Shown here: one piece after another, positions 1-6,561 of the stretch
Layout of the letters: every line of letters begins with the position of its first letter
How positions within the stretch are numbered: position 1 is the first letter of the stretch
From: Clostridiales bacterium
GTDB lineage: Bacteria; Bacillota; Clostridia; Peptostreptococcales; Anaerovoracaceae
NCBI GenBank assembly: GCA_012515135.1
Contig: JAAYYX010000027.1
Coordinates: forward strand, 1 to 6,817
Direction: 5' to 3'
DNA: 6,817 nt
Position numbers and translations under genes: made by a program
The notes under the pieces: generated by a model
Databases searched by the model: none
What the model was told of the DNA's origin: nothing
What the model saw: only the letters and a program-made list of their open reading frames with translations

Positions 1-77
1 AATTATACCATAATACCGCAAATCTTGAAATAAAATAGATTTTGTGGTAGGGTAGAAGACAATATAAGGGGACAGAA

Positions 78-2630
78 ATGAATAACAAAGTTTTATCAGA
101 AAACAATATGGCAGATGAAATAAAGGCGGGACTCAATAAAGGGGATTTCGAGATCTATTACCAGCCTGTATTCAGCATGACTGAAGAAAGACCCATATAT
201 GCAGAAGCCCTTTTGAGATGGAATCGAAAAAAGGGACAAAAGCTGCCTGCTGCGGAATTCATTCCTGCTGTTGAAAAAAACGGAGGCCTAAAAGATCTTG
301 ATATATATGTATTAGAAAAAGTTTGCAGACAGATGCAGATATGGAAAAATGATGCCTGCCCTTTACTGCCGGTTTCTGTGAATATTTCAAAGGCCGGCAT
401 ATTCGACATAGATCTTTGTGAGGAAATGGTGGCTCTGACCGAAAAGTACGGTATAGATCATTCCCTTCTAAATATAGAAATAACAGGAACAGGATACGAA
501 TACGACCCGGAACTGCTGCAAAAAAAAATAAAAGCGCTTAAGAATGCCGGGTTTTCTGTTATAATAGATGATTTCGGCAACGGTTCCTCGTCTCTCAAAA
601 TGTTAAAGGATATACCCTTTGATATATTGAAGATAGACAGGGAACTTTTTGATGAGTTTGAAACAGACGAAAAGGTTGCGGGCATACTGACATCTGTGAT
701 GCGAATGGCCAAATGGCTCTCCATAAGCGTGATAACAGAAGGCGTAGAAAGCGAAAACCAGAGACAATTCCTTAAGAATATCGGATGCAGCATGATGCAG
801 GGATACTATTTTCTAAGGCCTGTCCCGGCGGATAAATTCATGGAATATGTGAAAAAAAACAAGAATAAGCATAGAAAAGACGGAGAAACCGGTATACTCA
901 ACTTTGATGCAGGGTCCATACTGGACAATGATGTAATAATGAACATGATATATCACAAATTCATGGAGGGCGTGGGGATATATGAAGTGATCGGTGATAA
1001 ACTGAGGATAATAAGAGTCAATGAAGGCTATTGCAGGATGTTCGGATATGATCCGAAAGCTATGCCTGAAGGAGCCGATAATGTCTATCTAATGGCCCAC
1101 GAAGACTACAGGGGTATCCTCATGGAGGAGTGTCAGAAGATAGCCCGGGAAAAAGGCGAAAGACAGTTTGAATTTCTCAGGAAGACCGGATATGGCAAAT
1201 ATCTTTGGGTCTGGGCCGGGGGCACTTACATTGGAATGAAAAACGACCATCCTGTTATTTGTTTTCTACTTCGTGATATAACAAGATATGTTGAAAGCCA
1301 GAAACAGGCAGAAATAAAAGTGAGTAAACAGAGAGAACTGTATATGAAGCTTATGGAAGATACCAATATTGGTATCTTCGAGATAGATATAGAAAAAGAC
1401 GAGCTGGTGATATACATGAAAATGCCCGATGGTCAAAGAAAGGATTTCATCATAAAGGGAATAGTGAGCGAACAGGGAGATCTAAGTGATGATAACATAA
1501 TAATGAAGAAGATATCCCCTGAAAACAAGAACATCTTTAATGAAATAATAAAGGCGGCAGAAAAAAGCGATCAAAACGGAGAATTTGAGTACAGAGCCGA
1601 TTATTACGGGGATGGATACAAATGGTACAGATCATATTACGAGAGTGTTTTTGATCAGGAAAAAAGCAAGGTCACCAACATAATAGGAAGAACTGTCAGC
1701 ATAGAAAAGGAAAAGGAAATGGAACGCAGACTTAAGCAGGAAAAAGCCTATAGAGCTGCTGTTTTCAAGGAGATGCTGGTGGTATATGAGATGGACATAA
1801 CCCTTGATATAAGTGTGCCCATGTACAGGAACCAAAAAAGAGCAGGCGAATATTTTCCATTCAATTACTATACTGATTTTGAAAAAAGCAGAGATTATAT
1901 CCATAGCGAAGATTTTGAAGACGTAAAAAAATGCTTCCAGGAGGCTTTTTCCGGAGAGCTTCTTAAGAAAGGCATCGAAGATGTAAAGAAAAAATATCGT
2001 ATCAAAGACAGAAAAGACAATTTTATGTGGATAGAGATGACGGCCCACATGTTCATAGAAGAGACCACTGAAAATCTCAAGGCCATAGTCTACATTGAGG
2101 AGATAGACGAACAAAAAAGAAAAGTCGATAAACTTGAAAACAAGGCACAGATAGATGCAGTGAGCAGACTATACAACAGGGGAACAACAGAAGAAAAAAT
2201 AAACAATGCCCTTGAAAAAAGAGATGAAGGGTCCCGGCATACTCTGTTCATTGTTGACATAGATAATTTTAAGGTCGTCAACGACACTTTCGGACATCTG
2301 GCGGGAGATGATATCCTTAGAAAAATCGGGGAGATATTCAAAGGTATATTCAGGAAAACCGATATAGTGGGAAGGATCGGCGGAGATGAATTTGCTGTTC
2401 TTATGACAAATGTGACAAGTGACAGACAGATAACAGACAGAATGAAGCTAGTGATGGGAGAGATCCACGGTCTTCCCGCAAAAATGGGCATAGGAATAAA
2501 TGTTTCTGTAAGTGTGGGGATCACAAGGTCAGTTGCGGAAGACAAAGAATTTGATGACATGTACAAAAGAGCAGACCTTGCCATGTATGAAGCAAAAACA
2601 AAAGGTAAGGACCGGTTCATAATAAAATAA
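78..2630 (+). CDS. EAL-PAS-PAS-PAS-GGDEF c-di-GMP turnover protein, 850 aa
   Basis: Predicted cytoplasmic enzyme of cyclic di-GMP signalling with a degrading (EAL) and a synthesising (GGDEF) domain. The EAL domain (about 12-258) shows EALLRW (E43), VNIS (N102), EIT (E134), DDFG (D164, D165), LKID (K185), EGVE (E221) and QGY (Q241), the usual metal, substrate and catalytic positions. The glutamate normally three residues after E134 is glycine (G137). Three PAS-like sensor regions follow at about 285-403, 415-545 and 555-678, then a short charged helix. The GGDEF domain (about 690-850) has D727, N735, D744, GGDEF at 768-772, and an RxxD inhibitory site at R759-D762. No signal peptide or membrane segment is seen. 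The first ATG is preceded by AAGGGGA at 66-72, five bases upstream. Domain order is the reverse of the common GGDEF-EAL layout. The gene stands alone before a terminator. The PAS ligand is unknown, and which activity dominates cannot be read from sequence. Confidence 0.93.
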   Translation: MNNKVLSENNMADEIKAGLNKGDFEIYYQPVFSMTEERPIYAEALLRWNRKKGQKLPAAEFIPAVEKNGGLKDLDIYVLEKVCRQMQIWKNDACPLLPVSVNISKAGIFDIDLCEEMVALTEKYGIDHSLLNIEITGTGYEYDPELLQKKIKALKNAGFSVIIDDFGNGSSSLKMLKDIPFDILKIDRELFDEFETDEKVAGILTSVMRMAKWLSISVITEGVESENQRQFLKNIGCSMMQGYYFLRPVPADKFMEYVKKNKNKHRKDGETGILNFDAGSILDNDVIMNMIYHKFMEGVGIYEVIGDKLRIIRVNEGYCRMFGYDPKAMPEGADNVYLMAHEDYRGILMEECQKIAREKGERQFEFLRKTGYGKYLWVWAGGTYIGMKNDHPVICFLLRDITRYVESQKQAEIKVSKQRELYMKLMEDTNIGIFEIDIEKDELVIYMKMPDGQRKDFIIKGIVSEQGDLSDDNIIMKKISPENKNIFNEIIKAAEKSDQNGEFEYRADYYGDGYKWYRSYYESVFDQEKSKVTNIIGRTVSIEKEKEMERRLKQEKAYRAAVFKEMLVVYEMDITLDISVPMYRNQKRAGEYFPFNYYTDFEKSRDYIHSEDFEDVKKCFQEAFSGELLKKGIEDVKKKYRIKDRKDNFMWIEMTAHMFIEETTENLKAIVYIEEIDEQKRKVDKLENKAQIDAVSRLYNRGTTEEKINNALEKRDEGSRHTLFIVDIDNFKVVNDTFGHLAGDDILRKIGEIFKGIFRKTDIVGRIGGDEFAVLMTNVTSDRQITDRMKLVMGEIHGLPAKMGIGINVSVSVGITRSVAEDKEFDDMYKRADLAMYEAKTKGKDRFIIK

Positions 2631-2643
2631 AAGATTTGTATGC

Positions 2644-2671
2644 AAAAACACCGCTTAAAAGCGGTGTTTTT
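2644..2671 (+). terminator. Intrinsic terminator after the EAL/GGDEF gene
   Basis: A 13-base inverted repeat (2644-2656 and 2659-2671) with core CACCGC/GCGGTG surrounds a short A-rich loop. It begins 14 bases after the stop codon and ends in five T. The left arm begins with five A, so the hairpin is symmetrical and could also stop a transcript from the other strand. It separates the c-di-GMP gene from the LysO promoter. Confidence 0.9.
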
Positions 2672-2697
2672 AAGTGCTTTCTTAAATACTTATTCCC

Positions 2698-2725
2698 TTG
2701 AAAAACAGATGTAAAATGATATACT
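2698..2725 (+). promoter_or_regulatory. Sigma-A type promoter for the lysO genes, extended -10
   Basis: A -35 TTGAAA (2698-2703) is followed after 16 bases by -10 TATACT (2720-2725), with TG at 2717-2718 giving an extended -10. The predicted start of transcription is near 2732, only about 11 bases before the ATG at 2743. The leader is therefore too short for a lysine riboswitch or an attenuator. Confidence 0.72.
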
Positions 2726-2742
2726 AGGAGCCGAGGTGTTTT

Positions 2743-3045
2743 ATGAAATTAGTACTGATCTATCTGGGCATAGCTCTTCTGGGCTATTTTGCAGGCAGTG
2801 TATTAAGAAAAAGAGACAAAAAAATAAAATGGGCGGACAAAGTCCTGACGGCTTCCATAATAATACTTGTCGTTGCCATGGGCATAAGGCTGGGACTTTC
2901 AAAAGAGCTCATACCTGCACTGGGGTCCATTGGCGTGACTGCTTCCATCATCACTGTTGCCACTTTGACAGGCAGCGTTGCCGCCGTATTTCTGGCACGT
3001 AAAATTCTTGGAATAAACAAAAAGGGGCTTACCTCCAATGACTAG
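2743..3045 (+). CDS. LysO-type lysine exporter, N-terminal part as a separate 100-aa protein
   Basis: Small hydrophobic protein matching the first third of LysO (Lys_export, formerly DUF340), the inner-membrane exporter of L-lysine that is a single chain of about 300 residues in E. coli. Three membrane segments are visible: about 2-22, 34-53 and 58-86, with a basic loop RKRDKK at 22-27. The GIRLG motif at 47-51 matches GITLG in the next gene, and the whole protein aligns with the first ~86 residues of that gene. With the 197-aa downstream product the total is close to a full-length LysO. GAGGTG at 2733-2738 is a ribosome site only four bases before the ATG; AGGAG at 2726-2730 would lie upstream of the predicted transcript start. 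The end overlaps the next gene by eight bases in another frame, which suggests coupled translation. Two-gene LysO is, from memory, common in Clostridia, so I read this as a natural split rather than a broken gene. Confidence 0.85.
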   Translation: MKLVLIYLGIALLGYFAGSVLRKRDKKIKWADKVLTASIIILVVAMGIRLGLSKELIPALGSIGVTASIITVATLTGSVAAVFLARKILGINKKGLTSND

Positions 3046-3631
3046 GATAATTATGGGCTCGGTGGCAGCAGGGCTTCTTCTGGGGTATTTTGTCGTACCC
3101 GATTCATGGATGGAATGGACAGAGCCGGTTCTTGTGGCAGTTCTTTGCATTTTGCTTTTTTTTGTGGGAATAACTTTGGGTATGGATGGCACTGTAATTG
3201 AGAATTTCAAAAAAGTAAGCTGGCGAATAATGATCTTCCCAATGGCATCTATTGCAGGGACTCTGGCAGCGGCTGCTCTGGTTTCTTTTTTTCTGCCCAT
3301 CACTTTAAGGGAAAGTATGGCAGTGGGTGCCGGATTCGGATGGTATACTCTGGCTCCTGTCGTGCTTTCTGATTATTCTGCTCAGCTCAGTGCCGTTTCA
3401 TTTGTTCATAACGTACTTAGAGAACTGGTGGGCATAATACTGATACCTACCGTTGCAGCAAGGATAGGTCATATTGAATGCACCAGTCTGCCGGGAGCGG
3501 GAGCAATGGATGTATGCCTTCCGATAGTTGAAAAAGCCACATCACCCAATATTGCAGTTTATTCTTTTGTTACCGGAGTAACTATGACCATCATGGTGCC
3601 TGTGCTGGTGCCTTTCTTTGTTGGTCTTTGA
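3038..3631 (+). CDS. lysO: LysO-type lysine exporter, C-terminal part, 197 aa
   Basis: Main part of the LysO transporter, expected to export lysine (and toxic analogues such as thialysine) across the cytoplasmic membrane together with the preceding 100-aa subunit. Family signatures are GFGWY at 99-103, RELVGIILIP starting at R128, and GAGAMD at 153-158 followed by LPIVE. Hydrophobic segments lie at about 4-20, 29-48, 64-86, 95-112, 116-138 and 172-196. E129, in the RE pair, sits inside a hydrophobic stretch; E. coli LysO is reported to need intramembrane acidic residues, and this one may correspond. The ATG overlaps the end of the upstream gene by eight bases, and AAAGGGG at 3021-3027 lies ten bases before it. 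No GC-rich hairpin follows, so transcription may continue into the ATPase gene 51 bases downstream. Confidence 0.88.
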   Translation: MTRIIMGSVAAGLLLGYFVVPDSWMEWTEPVLVAVLCILLFFVGITLGMDGTVIENFKKVSWRIMIFPMASIAGTLAAAALVSFFLPITLRESMAVGAGFGWYTLAPVVLSDYSAQLSAVSFVHNVLRELVGIILIPTVAARIGHIECTSLPGAGAMDVCLPIVEKATSPNIAVYSFVTGVTMTIMVPVLVPFFVGL

Positions 3632-3657
3632 TCATATTCAAAAATATTTTTTATAAG
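3628..3657 (+). promoter_or_regulatory. Possible promoter for the MoxR/VWA pair
   Basis: TTGATC (3628-3633), overlapping the lysO stop codon, is followed after 18 bases by TATAAG (3652-3657) in an AT-rich gap. This would give a leader of about 19 bases before the ATG at 3683. The -35 matches consensus at four of six positions and the -10 at five of six. The region is AT-rich enough for chance matches, so the pair could equally depend on readthrough from lysO. Confidence 0.35.
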
Positions 3658-3682
3658 TTTTGACAAGTAGGAGAAAACAAAA

Positions 3683-4525
3683 ATGAAAAACATGGACGTT
3701 TTTAGAGGAAGCGAAAATTATGTGGTGACAAAAGAACTGATGAATGCAGTTAATGTTTCCATCGCACTGAAAAAACCTTTGCTGATAAAAGGAGAACCGG
3801 GAACAGGCAAAACCATGCTGGCACAGTCGATTTCAGAAGCACTTCAAAAGAAGCTGATGATATGGAGCATAAAATCAACAACAAAGGCACAGGAAGGACT
3901 ATATATTTATGATACTGTGCAAAGACTTTATGACAGCCAGTTCGGAGAGGGAAATGTTTCGGACATCAAACAGTATATAAAACTCGGAAGACTGGGAGAA
4001 GCTTTTTCCGCCCATGAGCAGGTAGTTTTGCTGATAGATGAAATAGACAAAGCCGATCTTGAGTTCCCAAATGATTTGCTTTGGGAACTGGACAAAATGG
4101 AGTTTTATATAAATGAAACAAAAGAAACCGTGAAAGCGAAAAACAGACCGATAGTAATAATAACTTCCAATGCAGAAAAAGAACTGCCTGACGCATTTTT
4201 GAGAAGATGCATTTTTCACTATATTGAGTTTCCCGATGAAGAAAAAATGAAAGAGATCGTGAAGGTGCATTACGGCGATATTGAAAAAAAACTGCTTGAT
4301 AACACAATGAAAGCCTTTTATGAGATAAGAAAAATGAACGATCTTCAAAAAAAACCCGGTACCTCCGAACTGCTGGACTGGCTTCAGGCACTCATGATAA
4401 GCGGAGTGACCGTAGAAAAAATACAGGATCAAATGCCTTTTATAGGGGTGCTTCTTAAAAAGAATCAGGATATAGATATATTCAACGAAATAAAGGAGAA
4501 GGGGTATTCCCTTAAACGCTGGTAA
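3683..4525 (+). CDS. MoxR-family AAA+ ATPase, CoxD-like, 280 aa
   Basis: AAA+ ATPase of the MoxR family, thought to act as an ATP-driven chaperone that remodels or activates a client together with a VWA partner protein. Motifs in order: Walker A GEPGTGKT at 37-44; the family stretch WSIKSTTKAQEGLYIYD at 61-77; Walker B LLIDEID at 116-122 with E120 as the likely catalytic glutamate; sensor 1 TSN at 161-163; arginine finger region DAFLRRC at 170-176; and GTSELLDW at 226-233 in the lid. The product is cytoplasmic, with no membrane segment. AGGAG at 3669-3673 is nine bases before the chosen ATG. The stop codon shares one base with the start of the VWA gene (TAATG), which implies coupled synthesis. 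In carboxidotrophs the homologues CoxD and CoxE mature the Cu/Mo site of CO dehydrogenase, but no such enzyme is encoded here. The family assignment is secure; the client is unknown. Confidence 0.93.
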   Translation: MKNMDVFRGSENYVVTKELMNAVNVSIALKKPLLIKGEPGTGKTMLAQSISEALQKKLMIWSIKSTTKAQEGLYIYDTVQRLYDSQFGEGNVSDIKQYIKLGRLGEAFSAHEQVVLLIDEIDKADLEFPNDLLWELDKMEFYINETKETVKAKNRPIVIITSNAEKELPDAFLRRCIFHYIEFPDEEKMKEIVKVHYGDIEKKLLDNTMKAFYEIRKMNDLQKKPGTSELLDWLQALMISGVTVEKIQDQMPFIGVLLKKNQDIDIFNEIKEKGYSLKRW

Positions 4526-5718
4526 TGTTTCTGGAATTCTTTTATTTGCTAAGAACAAGAGAACTTCAAGTATCGGTAAATGAATGGATGACACTTACAG
4601 AGGCTCTTGACAAAGGTTTGGCCGGCAACAGCCTGACAGGCTTTTATTATCTTTGTAAAAGTATACTTGTAAAGACAGAATCCGACTATGATAAACTGGA
4701 TTCTGTTTTTGCCGAATATTTCGGTGGTGTAAAAACACCGGAAGATCTGCCGGAAGAATTCTGGAGATGGCTAAGGGATAATGCCCGCGAAAAAGACATC
4801 AATGATCGGAAGATGCTTGACAGCTTTCTGATGGAGCTTGATGATCTGCTAAAGACTTTTCGTGAAAGAATAGAAGAACAAAAAGAAAAGCATGACGGAG
4901 GCAATTACTGGATAGGAACGGGCGGGACTTCCACAATGGGGGCCGGCGGTTATAATGAAAGAGGAATAAGAACGGGCGCCAAAAGCAGACACAGATCAGC
5001 GGTACAAATAGCCGGAGAAAGGAATTTCAAAGACTTCCGCCAAGACACTATACTGGACATCAGACAGTTTCAGATGGCATTTAGAAAACTCAGACAGTAT
5101 TCCGCCAGGATGCAGGGGGAAAGATCCGAACTGGACATAGGAAAGACCATAGACGAGACCTGTGATAAAGGCGGTATGCTCCATATAGTATATGACAAAC
5201 CGAGAAAAAATACCATAAAGCTTCTTCTCCTGATAGATTCCGACGGTTCCATGCTGCCCTACAGCAGACTTTGTAACAGACTTTTTCAGGCCGTTAGCAA
5301 ATCCAATCATTTTAAGGACCTGAAGGTTTATTACTTTCATAACTGCATATATGATAATCTTTACAGGACGCCCCAATGCAAAAGAGGAGACTGGGTAGAT
5401 ACAAACTGGGTGCTGTCAAACCTTGACAGTGAATACAAGGTTATATTTGTGGGAGATGCGGCAATGGCACCCCTTGAACTTTTCAGAAGGGGCGGCAATT
5501 CATTTATAGGGCTTTATAATGATGAGCCCGGGATGGAATGGCTCAAAAGATTCAAAAGACGATACAAGAAACAAATATGGCTGAATCCCATAGAGGAAAA
5601 GTCGTGGGACAACATGTACGGAGGAGAAACTCTGGCGGCAATAAGGGAAGTGTTCCCCATGTATGAGCTTACCCTGGATGGCCTTGAAAAAGGCATAAAG
5701 AAACTTCTTGTAAAATAA
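4525..5718 (+). CDS. CoxE-like VWA-domain protein, partner of the MoxR ATPase, 397 aa
   Basis: Soluble von Willebrand A protein of the CoxE-like family that accompanies MoxR ATPases. The N-terminal helical part (about 1-120) starts with the typical FFYLLR and contains V-S-V-N-E-W. Next come the family's glycine-rich stretch (WIGTGGTSTMGAGGYN, 129-144), an RSAV segment at 157-160, and a helical FRKLRQYSA region. The VWA domain (about 230-350) has a metal site reading D-S-D-G-S (D238, D240, S242) after LLLLI, with T293 and D311 (VGDAAMAP) as the other likely ligand positions. The end carries WLNPI at 352-356, W361, and MYELTLDGLEKGI (379-391), conserved in the family from memory. The classical metal motif is DxSxS and I recall G at the middle position in this family, so Asp240 is unusual. 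Translation probably restarts at the TAATG overlap; the nearest GGAG/GGGG stretch (about 4497-4504) is some 20 bases upstream. The client protein is unknown. Confidence 0.9.
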   Translation: MFLEFFYLLRTRELQVSVNEWMTLTEALDKGLAGNSLTGFYYLCKSILVKTESDYDKLDSVFAEYFGGVKTPEDLPEEFWRWLRDNAREKDINDRKMLDSFLMELDDLLKTFRERIEEQKEKHDGGNYWIGTGGTSTMGAGGYNERGIRTGAKSRHRSAVQIAGERNFKDFRQDTILDIRQFQMAFRKLRQYSARMQGERSELDIGKTIDETCDKGGMLHIVYDKPRKNTIKLLLLIDSDGSMLPYSRLCNRLFQAVSKSNHFKDLKVYYFHNCIYDNLYRTPQCKRGDWVDTNWVLSNLDSEYKVIFVGDAAMAPLELFRRGGNSFIGLYNDEPGMEWLKRFKRRYKKQIWLNPIEEKSWDNMYGGETLAAIREVFPMYELTLDGLEKGIKKLLVK

Positions 5719-5722
5719 AAAT

Positions 5723-5749
5723 GACCGGTACATCCAGGATGCACCGGTC
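5723..5749. terminator. Shared hairpin terminator between the converging VWA gene and lexA
   Basis: The 13-base arms 5723-5735 and 5737-5749 pair with one A-C mismatch (5730 with 5742) and a tight CAG turn; the core is GACCGGT. It starts four bases after the VWA stop. Read on the minus strand it is followed by ATTTTTATTTTA, a good U tract for ending lexA. On the plus strand the tail is only moderately T-rich (5751-5760), so it should work better for lexA. Confidence 0.8.
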
Positions 5750-5764
5750 GTTCTGTTATTAATG

Positions 5765-6412
5765 TTAAAAATATCTGAAAACACCTTTTACCTTGCCGAG
5801 AATTTTTGCGTCTTCAACGATAATAGGGCTCATGGCCGGGTTCTCCGGCTGTAGTCGTATGTGATCCTTTTCTTTGTAAAAAGTTTTTACAGTCGCTTCG
5901 CTTTCAAAACCGTCCACCATGGCAACAACGATATCTCCGTTGTTTGCTGTCTCCTGCTGCTGAACAAGTATGTAGTCCCCGTCCATTATACCTGCTTCGA
6001 CCATGCTTTCGCCCTTGACAGTGAGCATGAAATTGGCGCCTCTGCCGACAAATCGTGAAGGAACAGGAAAAGTTTCTTCGAGATTTTCTTCGGCAAGTAT
6101 GGGTGTGCCTGCGGCTATTCTGCCAACAAGAGGAACATATGTTATATCTGCATTGGAAGAATCATAACTATCGTCGCTGTCGGATCTCTTTTTTGCGGAA
6201 GGATCCATGACCATGAGTGCTCTTGGTTTGGATGGGTCCTTTACTATATATCCGGATCTCTCCAGATTGGCTATGTCTTTATGTGCTGTTGAGGTCGACT
6301 TGATATCAAGAGCATTACATATCTCTCTAACAGTGGGAGGGTATCCCTTGACTTTGATCTCGGATTTCATGTAGTCCAGTATCTTTCTTTCTCTTTCTTT
6401 TAATCGGTCCAT
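5765..6412 (-). CDS. lexA: LexA, SOS repressor and self-cleaving protein, 215 aa
   Basis: Transcriptional repressor of the SOS DNA-damage response; RecA on single-stranded DNA triggers its self-cleavage. The N-terminal winged helix-turn-helix (about 1-66) has TVREICNALDI (27-37) and the recognition segment TSTAHKDIANLE (40-51), resembling Bacillus DinR/LexA. A linker rich in Ser and Asp (about 71-89) follows. The S24-type peptidase domain has the cleavage site A101-G102 in AAGTP, nucleophile S136 in KGESM, and the general base K176 in ATVKT, so autocleavage looks intact. Length is near the usual 200-215. GGAGG (complement of 6419-6423) is six bases before the ATG, fixing the start. The gene is transcribed toward the VWA gene and diverges from argC. 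Its promoter overlaps a LexA-box-like site, which predicts autorepression. Confidence 0.98.
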   Translation of the reverse strand: MDRLKERERKILDYMKSEIKVKGYPPTVREICNALDIKSTSTAHKDIANLERSGYIVKDPSKPRALMVMDPSAKKRSDSDDSYDSSNADITYVPLVGRIAAGTPILAEENLEETFPVPSRFVGRGANFMLTVKGESMVEAGIMDGDYILVQQQETANNGDIVVAMVDGFESEATVKTFYKEKDHIRLQPENPAMSPIIVEDAKILGKVKGVFRYF

Positions 6413-6440
6413 TTGATACCTCCATATATTTTATAAAAAA

Positions 6441-6469
6441 ATAATAGCATAATACGAACAAAAAGTAAA
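6441..6469 (-). promoter_or_regulatory. lexA promoter with extended -10
   Basis: On the minus strand, -35 TTTACT (6464-6469) is followed after 17 bases by -10 TATTAT (6441-6446), with TGC directly before it as an extended -10. Transcription would start near 6434, about 22 bases before the ATG. The -35 overlaps the proximal LexA-box-like site. Confidence 0.7.
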
Positions 6470-6479
6470 CAGATGTTCA
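6466..6479 (-). promoter_or_regulatory. LexA (SOS) box overlapping the lexA -35
   Basis: On the minus strand the site reads TGAACATCTGTTTA, that is GAAC-N4-GTTT. It matches the Bacillus SOS consensus CGAACATATGTTCG at 10 of 14 positions and differs from the core GAAC-N4-GTTC at one. Its overlap with the -35 hexamer fits repression of lexA by its own product. Confidence 0.68.
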
Positions 6480-6501
6480 CGATTTTTTATTGTTAGAAGG
6501 G

Positions 6502-6515
6502 AAAACATATATTCG
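6502..6515 (-). promoter_or_regulatory. Second LexA-box-like site, upstream of the lexA promoter
   Basis: On the minus strand the site reads CGAATATATGTTTT and matches CGAACATATGTTCG at 11 of 14 positions, including the ATAT centre. It begins 36 bases from the first box, between three and four helical turns, so two LexA dimers could bind cooperatively. The core differs from GAAC-N4-GTTC at two positions in a moderately AT-rich region, so chance cannot be excluded. Confidence 0.5.
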
Positions 6516-6561
6516 CAGAAAAATCAAACAGTGCTGACCCATGAAGAAAAAAAGATAAAAT

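Noticed and set aside
25..53. Possible promoter TTGAAA (25-30) with TAGGGT (48-53) before the EAL/GGDEF gene
   Set aside because: The spacing is 17 bases, but the -10 matches only three of six positions; the true promoter may lie outside the window.
1632..2114. 160-codon open frame on the minus strand inside the PAS region, and other long antisense frames (for example 3899-4594 and 2090-2620)
   Set aside because: They are antisense to well-supported genes, lack ribosome sites and recognisable domains, and their Phe/Ser-rich composition mirrors the Lys/Glu-rich sense strand.
3038..3631. LysO as a frameshifted pseudogene
   Set aside because: Both parts have starts with ribosome sites, full family motifs and a combined length close to normal, which fits a functional two-subunit form.
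3640..3652. AAAAATATTTTTT inverted repeat after lysO
   Set aside because: It has no GC pairs and would not form a stable terminator hairpin; it reflects AT-rich spacer sequence.
3660..3688. Perfect -35 TTGACA at 3660-3665 before the ATPase gene
   Set aside because: The matching -10 position would fall on the start codon (ATGAAA), so it cannot drive this gene in the usual way.
4897..4980. Glycine-rich stretch in the VWA protein as a low-complexity insertion
   Set aside because: WIGTGGTS...GGYN is a recurring signature of CoxE-like VWA proteins, so it belongs to the family.
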